64,000 nt of DNA, taken from contig JACPTK010000006.1 of NCBI GenBank assembly GCA_016192825.1, forward strand, positions 1 through 64,000, in the 5' to 3' direction. The position numbers were made by a program, and so were the translations under genes. The notes beneath the pieces were generated by a model, which saw only the letters and a program-made list of their open reading frames with translations, did not search any database and was not told the origin of the DNA. This document shows, piece after piece, positions 25,339 through 37,944 of this stretch. This DNA is from Betaproteobacteria bacterium (GTDB taxonomy: Bacteria; Pseudomonadota; Gammaproteobacteria; Burkholderiales; SG8-41). Position 1 is the first letter of the stretch. The number at the start of each line of letters is the position of its first letter.

Positions 25339-28300
25339 TTGAGACTCAAACAGATCAATCTCGCAGGCTTCAAGTCTTTCGTAGACCCCACCCACATCCC
25401 CGTCCCCGGACAACTGGTAGGCATCGTCGGCCCCAACGGCTGCGGCAAGTCCAACGTCATCGACGCCGTGCGCTGGGTGCTGGGCGAGACCTCCGCCAAG
25501 CATCTGCGCGGGGACACCATGCAGGACATCCTGTTCAACGGCGCCGGCCAGCGCCAGCCGGTGAACCGCGCGAGCGTGGAGCTGATCTTCGACAACAGCC
25601 TCGGACGTGCCGGCGGGCAGTGGGCGAGCTACGCCGAAATTTCCGTGAAGCGCATGCTCGCCCGCGACGGCGAGGCCACCTCGTACTACATTAACAATGT
25701 GCACGTGCGGCGGCGCGACGTCGCTGACATCTTTCTCGGCACGGGGCTGGGGAGCCGCGCCTACGCCATCGTCGAGCAAGGCATGATATCGCGGGTGATC
25801 GAGGCCAAGCCCGAGGAGCTGCGCGTCTTCCTCGAGGAGGCGGCCGGCGTCTCCAAGTACCGCGAGCGGCGCCGCGAGACCGAACAGCGGCTGAGCGACA
25901 CGCGCGAAAACCTGCTGCGCGTCGATGACGTGCGCAGGGAGCTCGAGCAGCAGCTCGAGCACCTTCAGTCGCAGGCGGAGGTCGCGACCCGCTACCACGA
26001 GTTGCAGGGGCGGCTGCGCGCAACGCAGAATCTCGTGTGGCTGCTGAGAAAGCAGGAGGCCGCCGCCCAGCGGGCGCGGCATCTCAGGGAGATCGAGCGG
26101 CTCGCCCTGGAGCTGGAAGGCGAAACGGCGCGGCTGCGCGAGACCGAGAAGCGCCTCGAGGAGCTGAGGGCGCAGCACTACCGGGACAGCGATGCCGTGC
26201 ACGCCGCGCAGGGCGCCTTCTACGAGGCCAATGCGGAGACGGCGCGCTTCGAGCAGGAGCTGGCGTACCTGCGCGAAAACCGTCAGCGGCTCGAACGCGA
26301 AATGTCGGACCTGCGCGCCCAGATCGAGAGCGGAAGGGAACAGCTCGCGACCACACAGGCAAGCCTGTCCGGGCTGCGGAACGATCGCGACCGCGCGGCC
26401 GAAAGCGTCCGGGCGTGTGAGGAGGCGGTCAGGGTCGAAAGCGGCAAGTTGCCGGTTGCGGAGGAGGCATTCCGGGCCACCCGCAATCGCTACGACGAGC
26501 TGCAGCGCGCGCTCGCGCTGGCCGAGCAGGCCATGGGCGTGGAGCGGACCAAGCACGCCCACGCCGGGCAGATGGCGGAACAGCTCGCGCAGCGGGCGCG
26601 GCGCCTGCGGGAGGAAAGCGCGACGCTGCAGCCCGCGGACGTCCCGCGGCTCGAGCAGCTGCGCATGGAAATCGCCGCGCTCGAGGGGCAACTGAGCGAG
26701 TCGCGCGCCGCCATGGGCGCGGAGGAGGAGCGCCTGCCCGGCGCGGAGCAGGCGTTGCGCGAGAGGGCCGCCGCGCAGGAAGTCGCCGGACAGCGCCTTG
26801 CCGGGATGGAAGCGCAGCTGCAGGCATTGATCCAGCTGCAGGAGCGTCTCGCGCGGGGCGCCAGCACCAGGGACTGGCTCGAGGCGAACGGCCTCGGCGC
26901 GGCGGCGCGCTTGTGGCAGGGAATCCGCATCGAGTCGGGGTGGGAGGACGCGCTGGAGGCGGTGCTCCGCGAGCGCCTGAACGCCATCGCCCTCGAGCGC
27001 ATCGATCAGGCCGGGCGATGGTTCGACGAACCCCCGCCGGGACGGATCACGGTATTCGCGCCTGCATCCGAGAGGCAGGCGTCGGTCACGCCGTTTGCCG
27101 GCTGCGAGCCGCTCCACCGCTACGTCACGTGCAACGACGCGCGCCTGGAAGGGGCGGTGGCGGACTGGTTGCAGCAGGTCTACGTGATCGCGAACGCGGG
27201 CGATGGACTGGCCATCCGCGAGCGGCTGCCGGCAGGCGCGATTCTGGTCACGCGGGAAGGCCACATTATCACCCGCCACACCGTGAGCTTTCACGCGCCG
27301 GACACGGAACTTCACGGCGTGCTCACGCGGCAGCGCGAAATCGAGCAATTCGGCGGCGCCATCGGGGGCGCGCGGGCCGAGCTCGACGCGCTGCGCGAGG
27401 CGGCGGCCGCGGCGGAAAGGGATGTCGGGCAGAGGCGCGCGCGCCTCGATGAACTGCGCGACGCGATCAGCGACCGGCAGCAGCGTCATCACGCGCTGCA
27501 GCTCGAAGCCTTGCGGCTGGCCGAGCTCGACCAGCGAGTCACGCAGCGGACGGAGCGCATCGCGGCGGAACTCGCCGAAATCGAGGCGCAGTCCGCGGCG
27601 GCGGCCGCGGGGCGGCAGGCGGCGGAGGGGCGCGTTGCCGAACTGCAGGCGGAAGTGGACCACCAGCGGGGCCAGTTGGCGCTTTCCACCGACCTCTACC
27701 GGCGCGCCGAGCATGTGCTGGAGCTTCAGCGGATGGCCTTGCAGGAGGCCCGGGAGTCGGCGCAGCGTGCGGTGTTTATCGAGCAGTCATGTGATAATAA
27801 AATCATAGAGATAAATAATTCAGTTAAGGTCATTTCTGAAGCTAGTTTGCACCTCGACCAAAGGCTCGAGTCGCGACGAACGGAACTCGCGAGCTACGAC
27901 GAGACCCTGTTGCAGCGGCAGCTGCAGCAGGCGCTGGCGGCGCGCAGCGAACGCGAACGGGCCCTCGCCGGGGCGCGTGACACGCTGGAGGGCATGGAAG
28001 GCAGCCTCAAGGCGACCGATGAGGAACGGCACGCGGTCGAGCAGAAGCTCGAGCCGCTGCGCGAGCGGATCGCCGAGACGAGGCTGAAAGAGCAGGAGGC
28101 GCGCCTCAACGAAGAGCAGCACGCGCAGCAACTCGCCGAGGCCGGCGCGCGCGACGATGAGGTTGCGCAGCAGCTGGAAAAGGGCATGCGCCCGAGTGCG
28201 CTGCAGGGCGAGATCGCCCGGTTGAACGAGGAGGTCAAGGGGCTCGGGGCGGTCAATCTCGCGGCGCTTGAGGAACTGGAAAGCGCGCGGAATCGCAAAG

Positions 28301-28863
28301 AGTACCTGGACGCCCAGTCCCGCGACTTGAACGAGGCGATGGCGACGCTCGAGGATGCGATCCGTCGCATCGATCGCGAGACTCGCGAGCGGCTCCAGCA
28401 GACCTTCGACGTGGTGAACCGGCATTTTGGCGAAATGTTCCCGACCCTGTTCGGGGGCGGAAACGCGCGGCTGGTGCTGACCGGCGAGGAGATACTCGAC
28501 GCGGGCATCCAGGTCACGGCGCAGCCGCCGGGCAAGAAGAACACCACCATCCACCTGCTGTCGGGGGGCGAGAAGGCGCTGACGGCGCTGGCGCTCGTGT
28601 TCTCGATGTTCCAGCTCAACCCCGCGCCGTTCTGCCTGCTCGACGAGGTGGACGCACCGCTCGACGACTATAACACTGGGCGTTTCTGCGAGTTGGTGAA
28701 AAACATGTCGCGGCAATCGCAGTTCCTGTTCATCAGCCACAACAAGATCACCATGGAGATCGCCGAGCAGCTGCTCGGCATCACCATGCAGGAAGGGGGC
28801 GTCTCGCGCGTGGTGGCGGTCGATATCGAAGAGGCGATGAAGCTGACCGAAGCGGCGGCCTGA
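25339..28863 (+). CDS. smc: Chromosome segregation protein SMC
   Basis: A 1174-residue SMC ATPase. The family N-terminus MRLKQINLAGFKSFVDPTHI forces a TTG start at 25339, and no strong ribosome site is seen. Walker A GPNGCGKSN is at about residues 32-40. Two long coiled coils rich in Arg/Glu/Ala flank a hinge at about 510-650 (GLGAAARLWQGIRIESGWED). The C-terminal head has LSGGEKALTALALVFS and Walker B PFCLLDEVDAPLD. It forms the condensin ring with ScpAB. It is followed by zipA and ligA, an arrangement common in betaproteobacteria. A short AT-rich patch near 27790-27840 (CDNKIIEINNSVKV) interrupts the GC-rich coil. Confidence 0.97.
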   Translation: MRLKQINLAGFKSFVDPTHIPVPGQLVGIVGPNGCGKSNVIDAVRWVLGETSAKHLRGDTMQDILFNGAGQRQPVNRASVELIFDNSLGRAGGQWASYAEISVKRMLARDGEATSYYINNVHVRRRDVADIFLGTGLGSRAYAIVEQGMISRVIEAKPEELRVFLEEAAGVSKYRERRRETEQRLSDTRENLLRVDDVRRELEQQLEHLQSQAEVATRYHELQGRLRATQNLVWLLRKQEAAAQRARHLREIERLALELEGETARLRETEKRLEELRAQHYRDSDAVHAAQGAFYEANAETARFEQELAYLRENRQRLEREMSDLRAQIESGREQLATTQASLSGLRNDRDRAAESVRACEEAVRVESGKLPVAEEAFRATRNRYDELQRALALAEQAMGVERTKHAHAGQMAEQLAQRARRLREESATLQPADVPRLEQLRMEIAALEGQLSESRAAMGAEEERLPGAEQALRERAAAQEVAGQRLAGMEAQLQALIQLQERLARGASTRDWLEANGLGAAARLWQGIRIESGWEDALEAVLRERLNAIALERIDQAGRWFDEPPPGRITVFAPASERQASVTPFAGCEPLHRYVTCNDARLEGAVADWLQQVYVIANAGDGLAIRERLPAGAILVTREGHIITRHTVSFHAPDTELHGVLTRQREIEQFGGAIGGARAELDALREAAAAAERDVGQRRARLDELRDAISDRQQRHHALQLEALRLAELDQRVTQRTERIAAELAEIEAQSAAAAAGRQAAEGRVAELQAEVDHQRGQLALSTDLYRRAEHVLELQRMALQEARESAQRAVFIEQSCDNKIIEINNSVKVISEASLHLDQRLESRRTELASYDETLLQRQLQQALAARSERERALAGARDTLEGMEGSLKATDEERHAVEQKLEPLRERIAETRLKEQEARLNEEQHAQQLAEAGARDDEVAQQLEKGMRPSALQGEIARLNEEVKGLGAVNLAALEELESARNRKEYLDAQSRDLNEAMATLEDAIRRIDRETRERLQQTFDVVNRHFGEMFPTLFGGGNARLVLTGEEILDAGIQVTAQPPGKKNTTIHLLSGGEKALTALALVFSMFQLNPAPFCLLDEVDAPLDDYNTGRFCELVKNMSRQSQFLFISHNKITMEIAEQLLGITMQEGGVSRVVAVDIEEAMKLTEAAA

Positions 28864-28882
28864 TTCCGTCCGGGGAGGGTCG

Positions 28883-32001
<3,119 letters not shown>

Positions 32002-32100
32002 GTGGTGCATGGTTCGCGACAGGGTCCTATAATTGATTTTTGGTTCCATGCAACGGTGGCGCCGGCGATCGACGGGCGCATCGCCACGGCTGCCTGCTAA

Positions 32101-32652
32101 GTGTCATTCTCCAGAGAAAAAGCGCTGTGCGTGCTCGACGAGGCGGACCTGCTGTGCTCCGCGGGCGTCATGTCGGAGGCGGTCGCGCGCATGGCGCGCG
32201 AGATCACGGCGCAGCTGGCGGGCAGTTTTCCGCTGGTGCTGTGCGTAATGCGCGGCGCTGTTGTCTTCGCCGGGCAGTTGTTGCCCCAGCTCAGGTTTCC
32301 GCTGGAATTCGACTATCTGGACGTAACCCGCTACCGACAGGCTACCCGCGGCGGCGAGATTGCGTGGAGAGTGGCGCCGGACGCGACCGTTGCCGGGCGG
32401 GTGGTGCTGGTGGTGGATGACATCCTGGACGAGGGGCATACGCTGGCCGCGATACGCGAGCGGCTGGTCGCGGCGGGCGCAAGCCGCGTCTTCAGCGCGG
32501 TGCTCGCCGAGAAAGACATCGGGCGGGCGAAGCCGGTCAGCGCAGATTTCGTCGGCGTGCGCCTTCCCGACCGATATGTGTTCGGTTTCGGCATGGACGT
32601 GCGCGGCGCCTGGCGCAATCTGCCCGGGATTTATGCCCTCAAAGAGGATTGA
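32101..32652 (+). CDS. hpt: Hypoxanthine-guanine phosphoribosyltransferase
   Basis: A 183-residue type I phosphoribosyltransferase with GTG start. The PRPP-binding motif is VVLVVDDILDEGHTL, preceded by VLCVMRGAVVFAGQLLPQL (flexible-loop region) and followed by PDRYVFGFGMDV with the base-binding aromatic. It salvages hypoxanthine or guanine to IMP or GMP. The next gene makes hypoxanthine from methylthioinosine, so the pair forms a purine salvage step. Some relatives prefer other purines. Confidence 0.88.
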   Translation: MSFSREKALCVLDEADLLCSAGVMSEAVARMAREITAQLAGSFPLVLCVMRGAVVFAGQLLPQLRFPLEFDYLDVTRYRQATRGGEIAWRVAPDATVAGRVVLVVDDILDEGHTLAAIRERLVAAGASRVFSAVLAEKDIGRAKPVSADFVGVRLPDRYVFGFGMDVRGAWRNLPGIYALKED

Positions 32653-32659
32653 GTTGTTG

Positions 32660-32747
32660 GGATCGAGGATTGAGCGGTGGTGGTCTCGATGATTGCGATA
32701 TCCGCGATTGTGTTTCGCTCGATCCTCGATCCTCGATCCTCGATCCT
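32660..32747. repeat. Heptad-type inverted repeat, site B, with four tandem CTCGATC units
   Basis: GGATCGAGGATTGAG (32660-32674) is matched in inverse by four tandem CTCGATC units at 32718-32745. The spacer is about 43 bp. It occupies the hpt-phosphorylase gap and ends at the ATG of the latter (32748), so the right arm lies where a ribosome site should be. Confidence 0.8.
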
Positions 32748-33491
32748 ATGCTAGCGATCATCGGCGGCAGCGGCCTTGCTCAACTCGCCAATCTCGAGGT
32801 GACGGGGCGGCTGATCGTGCGCACCCCTTACGGCGAGCCGTCGGGCGCACTCACGTTCGGCAACATTTTCGGGCGCGAGGTGGTGTTCCTCGCGCGCCAC
32901 GGCTACGGGCACATTCTCCCGCCTCACGAGGTGAATTACTGCGCCAACCTGTGGGCGCTGCATTCGCAGAACGTGAAGGACGTGGTGGCGATCGCCTCGG
33001 TGGGCGGCATCCGCGCGGACCTCTCCCCGGGCACGCTGGCGATCCCGGATCAGATCATCGATTACACGCATGGGCGCAAGTCCACGTTCCACGCCCGCAC
33101 CGACCGCGCCGTTACCCACATCGACTTCACGCACCCGTATTGCGAAGCGATGCGCCAGCGTCTGCTCAAGGCGGCGGCGGCGGCGGGCGAGCCGGCCGTG
33201 GCGGGCGGAACCTACGCCGCCACGCAGGGCCCGCGGCTCGAGACCGCGGCGGAAATCAACCGCCTCGAGCGCGACGGTGCCGACATGGTCGGCATGACCG
33301 GCATGCCCGAGGCGGCGCTCGCGCGCGAGATCGACCTGTGCTACGCGACCATCGCCGTCGTCGTCAATCATGCCGCGGGCCGCGGCGCAAGCGCGCGCGG
33401 TATCCCCATGGCGGATATCAACGAAGTCTCGCAGCGCGCCATGGCGCGCGTGCGCCGGATTCTCGACCAGCTAGCAGCATCGTGGGAATGA
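32748..33491 (+). CDS. S-methyl-5'-thioinosine phosphorylase
   Basis: A 247-residue member of the MTAP/PNP phosphorylase family. MLAIIGGSGLAQL binds phosphate. TPYGEPSGAL, RHGYGHILPPHEVNY, TQGPRLETAAEI and MVGMTGMPEAALARE are all close to the Pseudomonas enzyme shown to use methylthioinosine rather than methylthioadenosine. It would give hypoxanthine and methylthioribose-1-phosphate. The adjoining hypoxanthine phosphoribosyltransferase supports that role. The heptad repeat directly upstream replaces a normal Shine-Dalgarno. Confidence 0.85.
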   Translation: MLAIIGGSGLAQLANLEVTGRLIVRTPYGEPSGALTFGNIFGREVVFLARHGYGHILPPHEVNYCANLWALHSQNVKDVVAIASVGGIRADLSPGTLAIPDQIIDYTHGRKSTFHARTDRAVTHIDFTHPYCEAMRQRLLKAAAAAGEPAVAGGTYAATQGPRLETAAEINRLERDGADMVGMTGMPEAALAREIDLCYATIAVVVNHAAGRGASARGIPMADINEVSQRAMARVRRILDQLAASWE

Positions 33492-33618
33492 CATCCCGCG
33501 ACGCTGCTTATCGAATGGCCAACCCGGTTTAGCGACTGTTGTGGGCGCAATGGAAAAGTCGATTCGAATCATGTCGCAAGTCAAATTTCGTTCCTCACCG
33601 AGGGGCGGTTTTTTCTCG

Positions 33619-33650
33619 GGAATTTGCCAGACGGCAGTCTGGCAAATTCC
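33619..33650. promoter_or_regulatory. Perfect 14-bp inverted repeat upstream of def
   Basis: GGAATTTGCCAGAC (33619-33632) and GTCTGGCAAATTCC (33637-33650) with a 4-base loop end 10 bp before the def ATG. The stem is followed by only a short T pair, so it is weak as a terminator. It could be an RNA hairpin in the def leader or a protein operator. Confidence 0.6.
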
Positions 33651-33660
33651 TTGATGCCCG

Positions 33661-34194
33661 ATGGCGGTTAGAGCCGTGCTGCGCATGGGCGACCCGCGCC
33701 TGCTCGAACCGTCGCGGCCGGTGGAGCGCTTCGACACGCCGGAGCTGCACGCGCTGATCGCGGACATGGACGACACCATGAAGGCGCTGAACGGGGCGGG
33801 GCTGGCGGCGCCCCAGATCGGCGTGGGGCTGCAGGTGGCGGTTTTCGGGGTGGCATTCAATCCGCGTTATCCCGATGCCGAGCCGGTTCCCTACACGATC
33901 CTGATCAACCCGCTGCTGACGCCGGTGGGCAACCAGATGGAGGAAGGGTGGGAAGGCTGCCTCAGCGTTCCCGGGATGCGGGGGCTGGTGCCGCGCTACC
34001 GAAGCCTGCGCTACCAGGGCTGCGATCAGTTCGGCAAGGCAATCGACCGCAGCGTGACCGGCTTTCACGCGCGCGTGGTGCAGCACGAATGCGATCACCT
34101 TGCGGGCATCCTCTACCCGATGCGCATCCGCGACCTGCGCAACTTCGGTTACAACGAGGAATTATTCCCGGGCGAGGACGTGATCGAGGAATGA
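33661..34194 (+). CDS. def: Peptide deformylase
   Basis: A 177-residue metalloenzyme with all three motifs: [18 protein letters not shown] (metal Cys) and QHECDHLAG (HExxH-type metal ligands). It removes the formyl group from new proteins. It is separate from fmt, with which it is often paired, so it may be a second deformylase in the genome. A 14-bp inverted repeat lies directly upstream, and its stop runs into the heptad repeat site C. Confidence 0.95.
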   Translation: MAVRAVLRMGDPRLLEPSRPVERFDTPELHALIADMDDTMKALNGAGLAAPQIGVGLQVAVFGVAFNPRYPDAEPVPYTILINPLLTPVGNQMEEGWEGCLSVPGMRGLVPRYRSLRYQGCDQFGKAIDRSVTGFHARVVQHECDHLAGILYPMRIRDLRNFGYNEELFPGEDVIEE

Positions 34195-34275
34195 GGATTG
34201 GGGACTGAGGATTGAGTAAGCGCCGCCGATCGGCAACCTCGCTTCGCTCAATCCACAATGCTCGATCCTCAATCC
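34195..34275. repeat. Heptad-type inverted repeat, site C (def-glnD)
   Basis: The left arm in 7-nt steps is GGATTGG, GGACTGA, GGATTGA (34195-34215). The right arm read as complement is GGATTGA, GGATCGA, GCATTGT, GGATTGA (34275 back to 34248). A GC-rich loop lies between. It starts right after the def stop and ends at the glnD stop, so it fills the whole convergent gap and may terminate both genes. Confidence 0.8.
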
Positions 34276-36866
34276 TATGTGCGCAGCTGCTCGACCAGGT
34301 CGCTCTCCAGCCGCACGACCGTCTTGGGGTTGCGCAACGCCTCGCCGCTGACGATGAACACGTCTTCGGCGCGCGCACCGAGGGTGTTGATCTTCGCCGT
34401 GCTCAGGTTGACGTCGTAGGCGGTCAGCACGCGCGCGATGCGGGACAGCAGGCCGGGCCGGTCGCCGGCGATCAGCGACAGCACCCAGGAGGTGCCTTTT
34501 TCGTCGGGCTGGATGCTGACCTCGGGCGAGATCGGGAAATGCCGCAGCTGGCGCGAAAGGCGCGGCTTGGCGAGCGGCGGCAGCGGCGTCTTGTGCAGCA
34601 GACGCTCGGCCAGGTCGTGCTCGATCAGGCCGATGACGTCGCGATACTGCGGGCGGCGGTTGTCCGGGTCCTGGACCTGGAAGCTGTCGAGCGCGTAGCC
34701 ATCGCGCGTGGTGTAGATCTTGGCCTCGAAGATATCGTAGCTGATGCGCTCGAAAAAGCTGCAGATGCGCGCGAACAGCTCTTTCTGGTCGGGCACGTAG
34801 ATCATCACCTGCAAGCCTTCGCCGGCGGGCGACAGGCGCGCCTTGACCACCGGATCCGGTGCCTGCACCCGATAATAGAGCAGCCGCGCGTGCCACGCAA
34901 TTTCCTGCGGCTCGTGGCGCAGGAAGTAGGAATCGTCGAGTTGCGCCCACAGCTTTTTCTCGGCGTCCTCCGGCACCGCGTAGAGCCGGAGCTTCGCGCG
35001 GGCCTCCTCCTGGCGCGCCTGCAGGCTGCGGACCAGCGTGGGCACCCCGCCCGAAAAAAGCCGGTGCGTCGCCCAGAACAGGTCCTCGAGCAGCTTTGCT
35101 TTCCAGGCGTTCCACACCCTGGGGCTGGTGCCGCGGATATCGGCGACCGTCAGCAGGTGGAGGGCGGCAAGATGGCGCTCGTCGCCGATGCGCGCCGCGA
35201 AAGCCTGCACCACCGCGGGGTCGGCGATGTCCTGCTTCTGAGCGGTGGCGGACATCACCAGATGGTTCTCGACCAGCCAGGCGGTGAGTTCCCCATCGTC
35301 CCGCGCCAGTCCGTGCTCGCGGCAGAAGCGGCGCGCGTCGACCGCGCCCAGCTGCGAATGATCGCCGCCGCGGCCTTTCGCAATATCGTGGAACAGCGCC
35401 GCCAGATAGAGAATTTCGGGCCGCGCGAAGTCGCTCATCAGCCGGCTGCACAGCGGAAACTCGTGCGCGAGCTCGGGTATCGAGAATCGGCGCAGGTTGC
35501 GGATCACGCGCAGGATGTGCTCGTCCACCGTGTGCACGTGGTAGAGATCGTGCTGCATCTGCCCGACGATGCCCCCGAAAGCCGGAAGATAGCGCCCAAG
35601 CACGCCATTCTCGTTCATGCGCCGCAAGGCCCGCTCCACGTGGGAGGGGCTTTTCAGGAGCTGCAGGAAGCGCCCGCGATTGGCCGGATTGCGCCGGAAC
35701 GCCGGATTGATCAGCCGGCGCGCGCGCCACAGGGCGCGCAATGTCGCGGCGCTCATCCCTTTCAGCTCGTGGTGCTGCTGGAGGAGCAGAAAGCATTCCA
35801 GAATCGCGCCGGGGCGGCGCTCGAACAGCCGCTCGTCACGCGCTTCCAGCAATTCATCGCGTGCGCCGAAGCGCTCGTTGATCGGGCGGCATTCCTTGTC
35901 GTGCGCGGGGTTGACGCGCGCATCCAGGTTCTGCAGCACGATCGCATTGAGCTGGACGACCGCCTTGGCGGTGCGATGGTAGCGCTGCATCAGCTGCTCG
36001 CTTGCCAGGCGGTGGGGCCGGTCGTGCAGGCCGAATTCCCGCGCCAGGGCGGTTTGGAAATCGAACAACAAGCGGTCCTCGCGCCGGCCCGCGCAGTAGT
36101 GCAGGCGGATGCGCAGCGACTGCAGCAGCTGCTCGTGCTGGCTGATCTCGCGCGCTTCGGCTTTGGTGATCACGCCGCGCCTCGCAAGCTCCGACCAGCC
36201 TTTGCCGATGCCGGCGGCGCGCGCGATCCACAGTATGGTCTGCAGGTCGCGCAGCCCGCCTGCGCTTTCCTTGATGTTGGGTTCGAGGGTCGTTTCCGCG
36301 TAGCGCAGGTGGCGCTGCTGCTGTTCCAGCAGCTTCGCCTGCATGAATGCGGCCGGATCGAGGGTGTCGCGCATGCGCTTGACGAATCGCGCGAACAGGG
36401 CGCGTTTGCCGGCGAGCAGGCGCGCCTCGAGCAGGGTGGTCTGGACGGTGATGTCCGCTGCCGCCAGCGCCGCGCATTCGTCGAGGGTGCGCACGCTGTG
36501 GCCCACTTCGATTCCGATGTCCCACAACGTTCCGATCAGCTCCTCGATCTTGCGCGCGAGCGGCGCATCGGCCGGCGACGCCAGCAGGATCAGCAAGTCC
36601 ACATCGGAGCAGGGGAAGAGCTCGCCGCGCCCGTATCCCCCCACTGCGGCGAGCGCCACGTTGCGCGGCATGCCGTGGCTTGCCCACAGTTCCATTAGCT
36701 GGCGGTCAACGGCCGCCGCCTGACGTCGCAGCAGCTCCCGCGGCGACCTGCGGCTGGAGAACTCCTGCCGCAGTTGACCACGCAGCGCGGCCAGCCGCTG
36801 CTTCCAGTGGCCGACGCGCCCCTGAGGCGGGGAGGCCGCGGCGGGTAACACTTCGGCTTCAGCCAT
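34275..36866 (-). CDS. glnD: [Protein-PII] uridylyltransferase / uridylyl-removing enzyme
   Basis: An 863-residue bifunctional nitrogen sensor. The nucleotidyltransferase motif is GGYGRGELFPCSDVDLLIL, the HD domain for de-uridylylation shows ALFHDIAKGRGGDHS, and two C-terminal ACT domains bind glutamine (GLQVMIYVPDQKELFARICS; DRPGLLSRIARVLTAYDVNL). It modifies PII (GlnB/GlnK) according to glutamine. ATG 36866 (MAEAEVLPAAAS) is preferred to 36878. It overlaps the end of map by 8 bp; map-glnD is a conserved pair. Confidence 0.96.
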   Translation of the reverse strand: MAEAEVLPAAASPPQGRVGHWKQRLAALRGQLRQEFSSRRSPRELLRRQAAAVDRQLMELWASHGMPRNVALAAVGGYGRGELFPCSDVDLLILLASPADAPLARKIEELIGTLWDIGIEVGHSVRTLDECAALAAADITVQTTLLEARLLAGKRALFARFVKRMRDTLDPAAFMQAKLLEQQQRHLRYAETTLEPNIKESAGGLRDLQTILWIARAAGIGKGWSELARRGVITKAEAREISQHEQLLQSLRIRLHYCAGRREDRLLFDFQTALAREFGLHDRPHRLASEQLMQRYHRTAKAVVQLNAIVLQNLDARVNPAHDKECRPINERFGARDELLEARDERLFERRPGAILECFLLLQQHHELKGMSAATLRALWRARRLINPAFRRNPANRGRFLQLLKSPSHVERALRRMNENGVLGRYLPAFGGIVGQMQHDLYHVHTVDEHILRVIRNLRRFSIPELAHEFPLCSRLMSDFARPEILYLAALFHDIAKGRGGDHSQLGAVDARRFCREHGLARDDGELTAWLVENHLVMSATAQKQDIADPAVVQAFAARIGDERHLAALHLLTVADIRGTSPRVWNAWKAKLLEDLFWATHRLFSGGVPTLVRSLQARQEEARAKLRLYAVPEDAEKKLWAQLDDSYFLRHEPQEIAWHARLLYYRVQAPDPVVKARLSPAGEGLQVMIYVPDQKELFARICSFFERISYDIFEAKIYTTRDGYALDSFQVQDPDNRRPQYRDVIGLIEHDLAERLLHKTPLPPLAKPRLSRQLRHFPISPEVSIQPDEKGTSWVLSLIAGDRPGLLSRIARVLTAYDVNLSTAKINTLGARAEDVFIVSGEALRNPKTVVRLESDLVEQLRT

Positions 36867-37671
36867 GCGTCCCGGCATGCGCCGCGGGCGGGGGCGGGGA
36901 GCCCGCCGAAACCGTGAGCACTTCGTAACCGGAATGCGTCACCAGCACGGTGTGCTCCCATTGCGCGGACAGGCTGTGGTCCTTGGTCACGACCGTCCAG
37001 CCATCGGCGAGCTGGCGGATATCCGCCTTGCCGGCATTGATCATGGGCTCGATGGTGAAGGTCATGCCCGATTCCAGCCGCAGTCCGACGCCGGGCCTGC
37101 CGTAATGCAGGACCTGGGGCTCCTCGTGGAATTTCCTGCCGATGCCGTGCCCGCAGAACTCGCGCACCACGCTGTATCCACGAGCCTCGGCGTGGCTTTG
37201 TATCGCGTGGCCGATGTCGCCCAGATGGGCCCCCGGCCGCACCGAATCGATGCCGCGCCACAGACATTCATAGGTCACTTCACAGAGCCGGCGCGCCTGG
37301 ATCGCGGGTTGTCCGACGTAGAACATGCGGCTGGTGTCGCCGTGGAACCCGTCCTTGATGACGGTGATGTCGATATTGATGATGTCACCGGCGCGCAGCT
37401 TCTTGTCGCCCGGCACGCCGTGACAGACCACGTGATTCACCGAGGTGCAGATCGACTTGGGAAACGGCTGGTAGCCCGGGGGCGCGTAGTTGAGAGGCGC
37501 GGGCGTGGATTTCAGCTCCTGGGAAATGAAGTCGTGGCACAGACGATCGAGCGCGCCGGTGGTAGTGCCGGCCTTGACGTGCGGCGCGATGAAGTCGAGC
37601 ACCTCCCCAGCGAGCCGCCCCGCGATGCGCATCTTCTCGATTTCCTGCGGGGACTTGATGCTGACGGCCAT
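36859..37671 (-). CDS. map: Type I methionine aminopeptidase
   Basis: A 270-residue enzyme starting MAVSIKSPQEIEKMRIAGRL; an upstream in-frame ATG at 37722 would add residues without family match. Metal ligands and pocket are present: HGVPGDKKLRAGDIINIDIT (first Asp), DGFHGDTSRMF (second Asp), FCGHGIGRKFHEEP (His), MTFTIEPM (Glu) and QWEHTVLVT (Glu). It removes initiator Met after deformylation. Divergent from rpsB, as in many proteobacteria, and linked to glnD by an overlap. Confidence 0.96.
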   Translation of the reverse strand: MAVSIKSPQEIEKMRIAGRLAGEVLDFIAPHVKAGTTTGALDRLCHDFISQELKSTPAPLNYAPPGYQPFPKSICTSVNHVVCHGVPGDKKLRAGDIINIDITVIKDGFHGDTSRMFYVGQPAIQARRLCEVTYECLWRGIDSVRPGAHLGDIGHAIQSHAEARGYSVVREFCGHGIGRKFHEEPQVLHYGRPGVGLRLESGMTFTIEPMINAGKADIRQLADGWTVVTKDHSLSAQWEHTVLVTHSGYEVLTVSAGSPPPPAAHAGTHG

Positions 37672-37774
37672 TGAGCGCGGTCCGCGCCGCGGCTGCGGAG
37701 GGATAAATGCCTGGTTTTTCAAGGACAGCGGATTTTAGTCCAGATCGGCGCGCGGCGCACGCCCGCCGACGAGG

Positions 37775-37804
37775 TTGAGAGGCGGTCTTTTGTTGTGATA
37801 AAAT
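37775..37804 (+). promoter_or_regulatory. Sigma-70-type promoter of the rpsB-tsf operon
   Basis: TTGAGA (37775-37780) and TAAAAT (37799-37804) are 18 bp apart in a sharply AT-richer patch. Transcription would begin near 37811, leaving a leader of about 135 nt before rpsB. Confidence 0.65.
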
Positions 37805-37880
37805 AATTAGTTAGCTTTTTCGTCGACGGCTCAACCTGCGGCGGAAAAGCAAACAATACGCACATCTGCCCAAGTGAGGG

Positions 37881-37944
37881 TGGCCGTCGGAATCATACGG
37901 CCTCTCGGCGGATGGAGGCTCAACCCTTACAGGAGATATTTGGC
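37881..37944 (+). promoter_or_regulatory. rpsB leader with hairpin and ribosome site
   Basis: GGCCGT (from 37882) pairs with ACGGCC (to about 37902) in the leader, and AGGAGA lies shortly before the ATG at 37945. In other proteobacteria S2 represses its own operon through the rpsB leader. This hairpin sits in the right place for such control, but the known consensus was not checked. Confidence 0.4.

Noticed and set aside
25312-27714. 800-codon minus-strand open frame opposite smc
   Set aside because: It is a GC-rich shadow of a clearly coding smc gene, with low-complexity Arg/Leu/Ala sequence.
34162-35796. 544-codon minus-strand frame inside glnD
   Set aside because: Alternative frame of glnD on the same strand with Arg/Ala-rich nonsense sequence.
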